DNA from: Vibrio qingdaonensis
GTDB lineage: Bacteria; Pseudomonadota; Gammaproteobacteria; Enterobacterales; Vibrionaceae
Reading direction: 5' to 3'
DNA length: 64,000 nucleotides
NCBI RefSeq assembly: GCF_026191675.1
Contig: NZ_JAKRRY010000017.1
Span: 44,815-108,814 of the forward strand
Below the pieces are notes generated by a model. The model was not told where the DNA came from. It saw only the letters and a program-made list of their open reading frames with translations, and made no database searches. Below, piece by piece: positions 37,686 through 45,916 of the stretch. Each line of letters starts with the position of its first letter. The stretch's first letter is position 1. The translations under genes and the position numbers were made by a program.

Positions 37686-38612
37686 ATGCGGCCGCTAAAA
37701 GGAATTATGACAACCATTGGTGAATCCCCCATATGGAAATCCGACACCAAGAGCGTCGTTTGGATAGAAGCCGCAGGTCGGGTAATCTACGAATACGTGC
37801 TCCACACCAGCGCAATCACGACAATTAATGTTCCATTCGATATTACTGCTATTGCCCGTTGCGATGACAATGGATGGGTCTGCGCAAGTAAGCAGGGGCT
37901 GTTTTACTGCTCAATGAACTTTGAAAAATTGACGCCTATTGCCAATCCCTGTTTTTCGACCGCTCACCTCCACCTTAACGATGCCGTAACCTCACCAACT
38001 GGCACTTTATGGTTTGGATCTATGAATCATACCCAGCTTGACGCACCTGATGGGAAGCTCTATCAATTAACTGATGGCGTGACGAAAGAAATGGACACGG
38101 GATTTAGTGTGGCTAACGGTATTGCATTCAACCCCATACTAAAACGCGCTTACTGTTCCAACATGTTTCAGCGGAAAGTATATGAATACCAATTAGATGA
38201 AAGCATGAGTCGAATTCTCAGCAAAGCTGTTTTTATCGAGTTTAACGAAAACCAAGGGTATCCAGACGGACTGAGCGTCGATCGTCAAGGTAACCTATAT
38301 ATCTGTCATTGGGATGGTGGCATGGTCTCTTATTATACCGCGGACTCTCAACAGATTGGCGTTGCCACACGGATTGGCGAAATCAACCTTCCAGTAAAAC
38401 ACGCGACTCGTTGTACGTTTGGAGGTGACAACTTCGACACTTTATTCATCACCACCGCGAGTTTTGAACTCACCGTTCAAGAAAGAAGCCAATATCCTTT
38501 ATCTGGACAATTGTTAATGATGGACTCACCAACCACAGGACGAGAAGAATATTTGATTAATTCGATCGCATTACCTCATTTGAACCACACGATCGAACCG
38601 CTAACCAGTTGA
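37686..38612 (+). CDS. SMP-30/gluconolactonase-family protein
   Basis: 308 aa six-bladed beta-propeller; members hydrolyse sugar lactones with a divalent metal. Expected features: a metal Glu in TIGESPIW near the start, HLNDAVTSPTGTLWFGSM, SVANGIAFNP and YPDGLSVDRQGNLYICHWDGG. The ATG at 37686 has GGAGA 6 bases upstream; the frame opens 97 codons earlier, but those residues overlap the operator. It is followed by an iclR gene on the same strand. Likely substrate is an aldonolactone from the sugar handled by this locus (inference). Confidence 0.88.
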   Translation: MRPLKGIMTTIGESPIWKSDTKSVVWIEAAGRVIYEYVLHTSAITTINVPFDITAIARCDDNGWVCASKQGLFYCSMNFEKLTPIANPCFSTAHLHLNDAVTSPTGTLWFGSMNHTQLDAPDGKLYQLTDGVTKEMDTGFSVANGIAFNPILKRAYCSNMFQRKVYEYQLDESMSRILSKAVFIEFNENQGYPDGLSVDRQGNLYICHWDGGMVSYYTADSQQIGVATRIGEINLPVKHATRCTFGGDNFDTLFITTASFELTVQERSQYPLSGQLLMMDSPTTGREEYLINSIALPHLNHTIEPLTS

Positions 38613-38665
38613 AAGTCAGTGAAGACTCTGGGACTATAAAGCGCTTCTGCCCACATGGCACACTG

Positions 38666-38681
38666 TGACACATTATTGTCA
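38666..38681. promoter_or_regulatory. Palindrome before the first iclR gene
   Basis: TGACA-CATTAT-TGTCA, 39 bases before the GTG start. It could be an operator for autoregulation; it differs from the GATAC motif. Confidence 0.35.
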
Positions 38682-38719
38682 GATGTTATTTTAGGGCTCG
38701 CCATTAAAAGGAAATAAAG

Positions 38720-39511
38720 GTGTCAGAAAAAGTAAATTCAGTTGATCGTCTTATCAACGTTATTGAGCGTATTGGTGAAGCAAAGAGCCCTATTGCAGCC
38801 TCCGATATCATCTTTGAGTCTGGTATTCCAAAGCCCACTTGCCATCGTTTACTTCAACAGCTTGAAGAAGCCAACTACGTTCAACTGGATGAACGTGGTC
38901 ATTTCTATCCCGGTTCCCAAATGCTGTCGATTGCGTTGGACGTAAGATTGACCAATCAGCACAAATTACAACGCCAAGCAATACTGCATGGTCTATCACG
39001 TAAACTTGAAGAAACCTGTGGTCTGGCGCTTGCCAACGACGATCCGAGCCCACATATGGTGTATTACGATCGCATCCAAACCAATTGGCCACTGCAAATC
39101 GTTATCCCTGTTGGTTTTCCAACCCCGCTATGGGCATCAGCAAGTGGTAAGTTATTTTTGAGTACGCTGACACCGCCGCAGCTTCGCCGTGTTTTAAGTA
39201 AGTTAGAGCTCTCTCAATGCGCGAAAAACACCATCGTCGATAACCAGAGCCTTAAAAAAGAGCTCAATACCATTCAACGACGTGGTTACAGTGTTGATGA
39301 TGAAGAATTTATTGATGGCATGGTGGCCATTGCACTGCCGCTTTACGATCAATTCGGCCACTTTATGGCCGCATTATTCTGTCATTGTCCGAAAAGCCGT
39401 AAGAGCGTCACTGAGCTTGAAAACTACTTACCTATTTTACGTATCGCGCAACAAAGTTTAGAAGCCGTATATCAAGATATGAAGTTGTCTGCGGATCGCA
39501 AAGATGACTAA
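38720..39511 (+). CDS. IclR-family transcriptional regulator (first)
   Basis: 263 aa. Winged HTH at residues 1-70 (SPIAASDIIFESGIPKPTCHRLLQQLEEANYVQ), then the IclR effector domain with YYDRIQTNWPLQIVIPVG, ASASGKLFLS, and RGYSVDDEEFIDGMVAIALPL. GTG start with AAAGGA upstream. It is the paralogue of the gene at 39643; the two share the WPLQI, ASASGKL and DGMVAI stretches. Its position after the lactonase gene suggests local control. Confidence 0.92.
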   Translation: MSEKVNSVDRLINVIERIGEAKSPIAASDIIFESGIPKPTCHRLLQQLEEANYVQLDERGHFYPGSQMLSIALDVRLTNQHKLQRQAILHGLSRKLEETCGLALANDDPSPHMVYYDRIQTNWPLQIVIPVGFPTPLWASASGKLFLSTLTPPQLRRVLSKLELSQCAKNTIVDNQSLKKELNTIQRRGYSVDDEEFIDGMVAIALPLYDQFGHFMAALFCHCPKSRKSVTELENYLPILRIAQQSLEAVYQDMKLSADRKDD

Positions 39512-39553
39512 ATTGGCAGGATTGAAAAGCGCTGCTGTAGTTGATTCAATACC

Positions 39554-39606
39554 TACTAGGCTTTAGGCTTTAGGCTTTAGGCACTAGGCACTAGGCACTA
39601 GGCACT
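39554..39606. repeat. Seven-base tandem repeats
   Basis: CTACTAGG, then three CTTTAGG, then three CACTAGG and a partial CACTA. It lies in the 131-base gap between the convergent iclR genes, downstream of both stops. Confidence 0.92.
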
Positions 39607-39642
39607 ATAAAGCAAGCAGTAAGACCATACACATCAAAGATG

Positions 39643-40479
39643 CTACGCTTGACCTCGCTTTAGTTCCTCTAAAGTAAAATCCAATATCTCTTTCGCCGCA
39701 GACTGCAATTCTGGTCGATACGTTTTTAACTTCTCTAACGAAGTACGAAAGCTCGGGGCGTGGCAAAACAAGTAACCAAAGCTGAGCTCATCAGAACCAA
39801 TAGGTACCGATATAGCAACCATGCCATCGACAAATTCTTCGTTGTCTTCACCAAATCCCTGTTCAGAAATACGTGCTAGCTCTTCAAGAAAAAGACCTTC
39901 GTGAGTGATGGTTTTCGGCGTGTATTCCGTTAGTCCCATATGCTGTACAACGTTTTCGCGAATTGTACTATCAAGCGATGAAAGATACAGTTTGCCAGAG
40001 GCTGAAGCCGCAATCGGTGCTAAGCTGCCTTCTGCCAAGTTAATTTGCAACGGCCAGTTGCAATTCACGCGTTCGAAATAAACCATCTCGATGCCATTCG
40101 GCACTGAGATTCCACACGTTTCACCGATACGGTCAGATAAATCTTGCAGCACCGATGTGCGCTGCTCAGAAAAACGCTGATTCTTTAAAATATCATGCGA
40201 TAACGATTGGAGGTTGGGGCCTGCAATCACTCGACCGATGATGTTTTCTTGCAGGTGGCCTAATGAAATAAGCTGATTGATTAGTTTATTGGCAGAGGCA
40301 ATCGGCATAGAAAGCTGCTCTGCTATTGATTCTCTATTGAGCTGACCACGACTTTTGGCAACAACCGCTACCACTTGCAGCACTCGCTCTAAAGTCGACC
40401 CTTTGGTTGCATTTACTGAGTGCGCTTTTTCTGAGCTGGATTTTGACGAATGAGAGGTTGCCGAGTTAGAGGTTGCCAT
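39643..40479 (-). CDS. IclR-family transcriptional regulator (second)
   Basis: 278 aa. A Ser-rich, low-complexity N-terminus of about 28 residues, then HTH (LNRESIAEQLSMPIASANKLINQLISLGHLQ) and effector domain (VYFERVNCNWPLQINLAEGS, ASASGKLYLS, NEEFVDGMVAISVPI). The ribosome site is weak. A palindrome TTGAA-CGGTA-TTCAA stands at 40496-40510, upstream of the start, and may be an autoregulatory site. It is convergent with the first iclR gene. Confidence 0.92.
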   Translation of the reverse strand: MATSNSATSHSSKSSSEKAHSVNATKGSTLERVLQVVAVVAKSRGQLNRESIAEQLSMPIASANKLINQLISLGHLQENIIGRVIAGPNLQSLSHDILKNQRFSEQRTSVLQDLSDRIGETCGISVPNGIEMVYFERVNCNWPLQINLAEGSLAPIAASASGKLYLSSLDSTIRENVVQHMGLTEYTPKTITHEGLFLEELARISEQGFGEDNEEFVDGMVAISVPIGSDELSFGYLFCHAPSFRTSLEKLKTYRPELQSAAKEILDFTLEELKRGQA

Positions 40480-40623
40480 AAAACTGAATTCTTCCTTGAA
40501 CGGTATTCAATATGCTCTAGATAGCCTATTGCTTTTGTTCAGTAAGTGCAACTTAACACTTGCTCTAATCCGCTCTTGATCTAATCAATACTCGCTCTAA
40601 TCAACAACCGTCGTATGTAGATA

Positions 40624-40660
40624 AAATAAAAACGAGGGCTTACCTAAGCAAGCCCTCGTG
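40624..40660 (-). terminator. Terminator of the giant diheme-protein gene
   Basis: Minus-strand stem ACGAGGGCTT/AAGCCCTCGT, loop GCTTAGGT, then TTTTATTTTAT. Confidence 0.88.
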
Positions 40661-40663
40661 AGT

Positions 40664-43600
40664 TTAGTTTTGAAGAAGTGCAGCGTTCCCCCAGCTCGCA
40701 TGGTCGTGCCCGTTACCATCACCGGCATCGTTTACTTTGAGAGTCAGAGACGTCGCATCGGCTGGGATATCAACTGACACGACCTCGACACCATCCGTTC
40801 CCGTGAGGGTTGCGCTTTGATAATACAACACACCATCCAATTCCACTTGGAACACGACCGAGCCTTTATTACCCACTTCATCATCAATGCCAATATTGGC
40901 TGAGAAACGACTGTACTGACCCGCAGGCAGGGGATAACTAATGATAGCATTGGCATGAACACCAAGCCCTTTAGCAAAGCTTTGCCCACCAATCGAGATT
41001 GTCGTTCCGTCCTGCGTGGCTTGCTCTCCATTACTCATATCTTTTTCAAACGTCCCCCAACCGTTAGTCGACGAGTCCTCTTGTAGGTCACTCAAATAAA
41101 TCAACGTTGACGGCGTTGGGTTGCTACCCGGGTCTTCGGTCATAAATAAGTGACCAGTGCCATTATCCGATGGATGAATCCAATTGGTTCCACCATCGGG
41201 ATCATACGCAAAGGCAAACCCATTATGAGGTCCATTCCCTCCACTTCCGTTACTCAATCTGAGTTCGAACTGATGCCATCCAGGAGCAAGGTTCAGGTTA
41301 GCGGTGGATACTCTGTCACTCCATAAATCGCTACTTAATACCAATTGGCCATCTATCCAAAGGCGCGTCTTGTCATCGTTGTTCTCACTAAACGAAATTT
41401 GCCCATCAGCATCGTAGATATAACCGGTATACACCTCTGTAGTATTGCCTGCAATGGCATCTTCGGTTTCACTCAAGTTGGTTGTAATGGCGGATTTAGG
41501 ATTGGGATCCGTATCATTGATATTGCCAGAAAGCGTGCCATAAAACAGACCAGGAACTGCGGAGCTAGTACCATCACTAGGGGTACGCAGCTTTGCATCT
41601 CCCCAAGAACCATGATCACTGCCAACGCCATCACCCGCATCGCTTACCACCAGCTTTAACTCTTGCGCGCTACTACTTATATTCACTGCCACATACTCAG
41701 CGACATCGCTACCACGTAGAATACTACTTTGGTAGGCCATGACGCCGTCAAGCCACACTTCAAAGACCACCGAACCTGAACTGCCCGTTTCATCATCCAC
41801 GCCAATAAAAGCCGTGAACTGGTCGTAATTGCCTCCGGTCAGACTATAGGTAATTTCAGAATGGGCATGAACACCAAGGCCTTTTTTAAATTCACTCCCC
41901 CCAATAGAGATTACTTGCCCATCTCCTGCGGCATTTTCCCCTACGCTGGTATCTTTCTCGATCGGCCCCCAACCATTCGTTGCCGCTGATTCATTTAAGT
42001 CACTTAAGTAGGTATAAGCTGTCGCTTGTGGCGGCTCTGGGACGACAATGTCTGGCCCTTCATATTCAATCTGCTCAAGATATGCGACAAGTGCTGCTCT
42101 TTCGGTACTATTGGACACCGTATGCTGTGTCCCGATTTGCAATACATCATCAAGTGTCGCAGCCTGTCCGTTATGGAAGTACGGCGCACTACTCCAAACC
42201 CCAATAAGACTTGGAGTATCAAAGCCAACTCCAGCTAACGGAGCATTGATACCTTGCCCTGATGACGCTTCAATGGTGCCAACATCATGTCGCTGCATGT
42301 CGGTAAAATACACGCCAGAGTGACAGCTATCGCAACTTTTCGAACTAAACAATGCTTCGCCAGTCAATGCATCAGCCGTCAATAAACCCGAAGGCTCTCG
42401 ATGCGGACTTTTCGGAAATTGGTTTAAGCTGCTCACATAGAACGCCAAGTTATCTAAGTCTTCACTTTTGCCCGATTTAGATACGCCTAGAGGGTTTTCT
42501 GCCAGAGTAAACAAGGCATCCACCATAAAGCCGCGTCCACCAAACGCATAACGGATATCGTTTTCAAAATCTTGAATCTCATCGAAATTGGCAGTCCAAT
42601 GCACTCGACCGTTACCAGTCCCTGTTTTACCTAGAAGTGAGATAGTATTTCTTAGCCCCTCACCTCGATCTGTGAAATCCCATACTCGATGATCACTATC
42701 GCCATCAGCGTGACAACTTGCGCAAGAAATATAGCCATCTTGCGTCATTCTGGCATCGGCGGCGTTATAGAATATTTGTTTCCCTCGCAATACTCTTGGA
42801 TGTAACGCTTCATTAGCCACAACCGAAACCTGAGCGAGTGTTGAAATATCACCTCGGTCAGAAAGAAAGGTGGTGACATCGTGGACAGACACCGTTCTTG
42901 ACATAAAGTTATGGACAAATAGTGTTGAGCCAGATAGCAATAATCCACGTGGTGCAAGCCCGGTATCGAAGATCTCCCCCGCTCGATTTAGATTAAAGGT
43001 ATTACGAATTTCAATACTATTTTGACCTTCAACAGCAATAAAAACCAAGTCGCCAATATCACTAAATACGGCGGCTTTGGGTTGCGCTCGGTCATCGATA
43101 TCAAGCGCATTCGCCATCACTGTATTGGTATTAAGATCGAGTCTATTCACGACCGCCCTTACCGTCGTCTCAAAGGTTAACGCTTTCGCGTCATCCCCCT
43201 CAAGATACGCACCGCGATCGACGTTAGCTTTGTTGGATGGTAACCAAGCACTGTAGCCATCAGGAGAAATCGCTACCGAACCTAGGTAATTCGCAATGCC
43301 TCGGCTTCTGTCTGGTCCATCAACCGTGGTGGTATCTTTGCTAATGAGGTAACTCTGGTCAACGGTCATTGTTGAGGCATCAACAGCAACCACTTCAGCG
43401 TTAGATTGCGGAGAAATAAAGCGGGTCACTAAAACCCGAGAAGAAGCACTGTCTATCGCTAATCCACGAGCGCTATGCCCCACATCAGCCGTCGCCACGA
43501 TACTTTTCGAACTTGGGTCAATTTTAACCAGTTGGCCACTCGCTTGAAGAGAAACAAAAGCGTTGCTTCCATCTGGGGAGAATGCAATACCATAGGGTTG

Positions 43601-45730
43601 TGAGCCTCGTGGCAGAGCAATATTTTCAACAAATAGTCCGGCGTTAGTCACGATAGAAATCGTAGCGTCTACTTGATTCACCACCCAGAGATTGCCATTA
43701 GGTGCTACCGCCAAGGTTCTTGGCTGATCACCGACTGCGGTTTCCCACAACTTAGCATAAGGCGCCACATTACTGATCGCACTTATCGTGTCATTATCTT
43801 CATTGACCACCACCACTTGGCCTGCCGACTCAACAATAGTAGAGGAGGCAGTGGGTGAGGTAGCGGTTGGCTCTCGGTACACCGTAATCGGTACCGATTG
43901 GCTACTTTCAAATACCCCGTCAACCGTGGTTTCTTTGACCGTCACAACTGCCGACCAATGATTCGGCTGACCATACACATAATCGGCATTCCCACTCGCA
44001 GAGAACGGCGTCGAATTCCCTCCATCACCAAAGTTCCACGAATACTCTATAGTGCCACCTAGCAAAGGGACGGTTGAGGCAGAAACACTCACGCTACTGC
44101 CTAACGTCACTTTATCGTTCGCCGACACCGAAACGTCATGCCCGACTTGAGAGCCTGTAGCAAATCGATACTCAGTGCGCGCCATTGGATTGCCAGCAAA
44201 GTCTTCGATCCCTTCAAGCACAACTTCATAAATGCTATCCGCCTCTAGGCTTTGCGATGGAGTGAAGTGAACAAAACCTAAGTTGGTGCTGTATTGGCCT
44301 TGAAGGGGTGTCACACTGCCAATTTTTGTTACGGTAAATGAACTACTATTGACTGATTCCATTAGCACACTGTCTGACAGTGCAACACCAATCCGGGTTG
44401 ATAGTGGTTGCAAGGTCGAATCAATCGCTGGATTGGCCGCAGAAATATAAGGCGGCACCTGGTCGGCGGTACTTTGATGAGCAATCAGCCCACTTCCCGA
44501 CCCATGGTCATTCCCCACCCAGACTAGGTTACCAAATGGAAACACTTGCCCATGATCGGTGTTACTGCTCGTCGCATTAAGAGAACTTCGCCCTAGCTCG
44601 CGAATGTTATTGATATCACTCACATCTAACACCGCGATGTCGTCTTGATTACCCAGAAACAATTTATTGTCTTGCACGTTGCAGTAAAGGTTTTCAAAGC
44701 CAGTAAGCTTTTCGTTAACCAAACTCATTGGGTTGGTGGTCGTATCATAAACGCGCAATGCATCATTGGTACTTCGAGCACCAAAATAGGCGTATTTGCC
44801 ATCCCAACAGGACGCATAGTATTTTTCAGGAAGTCGATTCACCGTCTTCACTAACGTGGGATTGACTGGATCATCGATATTCAGCATAGAGAAACCTGCC
44901 GTCCCTTCCATGCTTGAGATAAACATACGGTTACCCAACGCAAACAATGGTCCAATATTAAAGCCACCCAGTTCAGAGTTTGCGACCGTTTTCACTAATG
45001 TGGGATTGCTCATGTCGCTGGTGTTAACGATACTGAGCCCAGCATTACCACGAGCGATATAAAGGTAAGGTGCTTGCCAGAAAAGTTGCCACGACACATT
45101 GTTATAATCACCAAAGTTCACCCCTGATATCGCGAGCTTTGATAAGCGAATTGGGTTTGCAACATCAGACCAATCCCAGATTTCAATACCCTTACCCGTC
45201 TGAATAGCAATCGTATTGTTTTCACCTAAACCAAACGAATGTGGCTCTCTAAACTCAGCCGTTCTTAATCCATCTCCAGTGCGGTTCAAATTAGCTAAAT
45301 CTGGCTCATACACCGTTTTCACTAACTGCATGGATTTTGGGTTAGAGACATCCAGCGCAATCCACCCACCGGGGCCACCGCCACTGTCGGGGGCAAATAC
45401 ACCAACCATATAACCATTAAGCATGGTCATAACGTTGACACCGTAATGTTTTCGTCCAGGGTAATCAGGTGGCAAAAAGTTGGTGGTATCATCGACAAGC
45501 GGACTCGATACATGAGTAAATGCTTCAGATGAACCATAACTTAGATTACCTAAGCCGGGTCCTTGTGCAGCATACGCTGCGGCGATAAACGAGGTACTGC
45601 ATAACCCCGCTAAAACACTGCTTACAACAGGGCGACGCCACGTCTCTTTAGACTTATCCAGACTAATGGCTGGTTTTAAGCTAAGGGACTTTATTAAGCT
45701 AAGGGACTTGATCAAGCTAATGGCTTTCAT
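40664..45730 (-). CDS. Giant secreted multidomain protein: LVIVD repeats, PKD, beta-propeller, diheme cytochrome c, two NPCBM-like domains
   Basis: 1,688 aa. Residues 1-24 are four six-residue repeats, then a signal-peptide core (VVSSVLAGLCSTSFIAAAYAAQG). About 95-420: six LVIVD-type repeats (ALDVSNPKSMQLVKTV, VNTSDMSNPTLVKTV). About 425-525: Ig-like domain. About 530-618: PKD domain with YSWNFGDGG. About 630-955: YVTN-type propeller. About 980-1220: MauG/CcP-like diheme module with CASCH (1003-1007) and CDSCH (1133-1137). About 1238-1385 and 1545-1688: two related NPCBM-like domains (YLSDL...NGWGPIEKD, KGLGVHAHSEI). PA14-like segment between them. AAGGAGAAGGCG precedes the ATG. Likely a periplasmic or surface redox protein that binds glycans; the reaction is unknown. 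Confidence 0.88.
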   Translation of the reverse strand: MKAISLIKSLSLIKSLSLKPAISLDKSKETWRRPVVSSVLAGLCSTSFIAAAYAAQGPGLGNLSYGSSEAFTHVSSPLVDDTTNFLPPDYPGRKHYGVNVMTMLNGYMVGVFAPDSGGGPGGWIALDVSNPKSMQLVKTVYEPDLANLNRTGDGLRTAEFREPHSFGLGENNTIAIQTGKGIEIWDWSDVANPIRLSKLAISGVNFGDYNNVSWQLFWQAPYLYIARGNAGLSIVNTSDMSNPTLVKTVANSELGGFNIGPLFALGNRMFISSMEGTAGFSMLNIDDPVNPTLVKTVNRLPEKYYASCWDGKYAYFGARSTNDALRVYDTTTNPMSLVNEKLTGFENLYCNVQDNKLFLGNQDDIAVLDVSDINNIRELGRSSLNATSSNTDHGQVFPFGNLVWVGNDHGSGSGLIAHQSTADQVPPYISAANPAIDSTLQPLSTRIGVALSDSVLMESVNSSSFTVTKIGSVTPLQGQYSTNLGFVHFTPSQSLEADSIYEVVLEGIEDFAGNPMARTEYRFATGSQVGHDVSVSANDKVTLGSSVSVSASTVPLLGGTIEYSWNFGDGGNSTPFSASGNADYVYGQPNHWSAVVTVKETTVDGVFESSQSVPITVYREPTATSPTASSTIVESAGQVVVVNEDNDTISAISNVAPYAKLWETAVGDQPRTLAVAPNGNLWVVNQVDATISIVTNAGLFVENIALPRGSQPYGIAFSPDGSNAFVSLQASGQLVKIDPSSKSIVATADVGHSARGLAIDSASSRVLVTRFISPQSNAEVVAVDASTMTVDQSYLISKDTTTVDGPDRSRGIANYLGSVAISPDGYSAWLPSNKANVDRGAYLEGDDAKALTFETTVRAVVNRLDLNTNTVMANALDIDDRAQPKAAVFSDIGDLVFIAVEGQNSIEIRNTFNLNRAGEIFDTGLAPRGLLLSGSTLFVHNFMSRTVSVHDVTTFLSDRGDISTLAQVSVVANEALHPRVLRGKQIFYNAADARMTQDGYISCASCHADGDSDHRVWDFTDRGEGLRNTISLLGKTGTGNGRVHWTANFDEIQDFENDIRYAFGGRGFMVDALFTLAENPLGVSKSGKSEDLDNLAFYVSSLNQFPKSPHREPSGLLTADALTGEALFSSKSCDSCHSGVYFTDMQRHDVGTIEASSGQGINAPLAGVGFDTPSLIGVWSSAPYFHNGQAATLDDVLQIGTQHTVSNSTERAALVAYLEQIEYEGPDIVVPEPPQATAYTYLSDLNESAATNGWGPIEKDTSVGENAAGDGQVISIGGSEFKKGLGVHAHSEITYSLTGGNYDQFTAFIGVDDETGSSGSVVFEVWLDGVMAYQSSILRGSDVAEYVAVNISSSAQELKLVVSDAGDGVGSDHGSWGDAKLRTPSDGTSSAVPGLFYGTLSGNINDTDPNPKSAITTNLSETEDAIAGNTTEVYTGYIYDADGQISFSENNDDKTRLWIDGQLVLSSDLWSDRVSTANLNLAPGWHQFELRLSNGSGGNGPHNGFAFAYDPDGGTNWIHPSDNGTGHLFMTEDPGSNPTPSTLIYLSDLQEDSSTNGWGTFEKDMSNGEQATQDGTTISIGGQSFAKGLGVHANAIISYPLPAGQYSRFSANIGIDDEVGNKGSVVFQVELDGVLYYQSATLTGTDGVEVVSVDIPADATSLTLKVNDAGDGNGHDHASWGNAALLQN
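45678..45730 (-). repeat. 18-base tandem repeat encoding the N-terminus of the giant protein
   Basis: Plus-strand units AAGCTAAGGGACTTTATT and AAGCTAAGGGACTTGATC, then AAGCTAATGGCTTTCAT that ends in the start codon; a weaker fourth unit precedes at 45661. They encode MKAISL, IKSLSL, IKSLSL, KPAISL. Confidence 0.92.
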
Positions 45731-45753
45731 CGCCTTCTCCTTGTTTTTATGGT

Positions 45754-45789
45754 CACTAAAAAAAGCTCACTTTTCTACGAAAAGTGAGC
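45754..45789 (-). terminator. Hairpin between mmsA and the giant gene
   Basis: Perfect 11-pair stem GCTCACTTTTC/GAAAAGTGAGC, loop of three, followed on the minus strand by TTTTTTT. It should end the catabolic operon. It stands only about 24 bases before the giant gene's ATG, so any promoter of that gene lies upstream of the hairpin. Confidence 0.88.
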
Positions 45790-45916
45790 ACTTAAAAACA
45801 TGAAGAGGACAGGATCGCCAACCGATTCAATCCAAACTCAATTAGCCAATCTAGTGACCGCTAACTCAATTTAAGCAAACCTACCGCACCCCTCATCACG
45901 TCAATGCGTTATCTCG

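Noticed and set aside
41980..42323. Several overlapping plus- and minus-strand ORFs within the giant gene
   Set aside because: All lie inside the heme module and the start of the first NPCBM-like domain, which the minus-strand frame explains fully.
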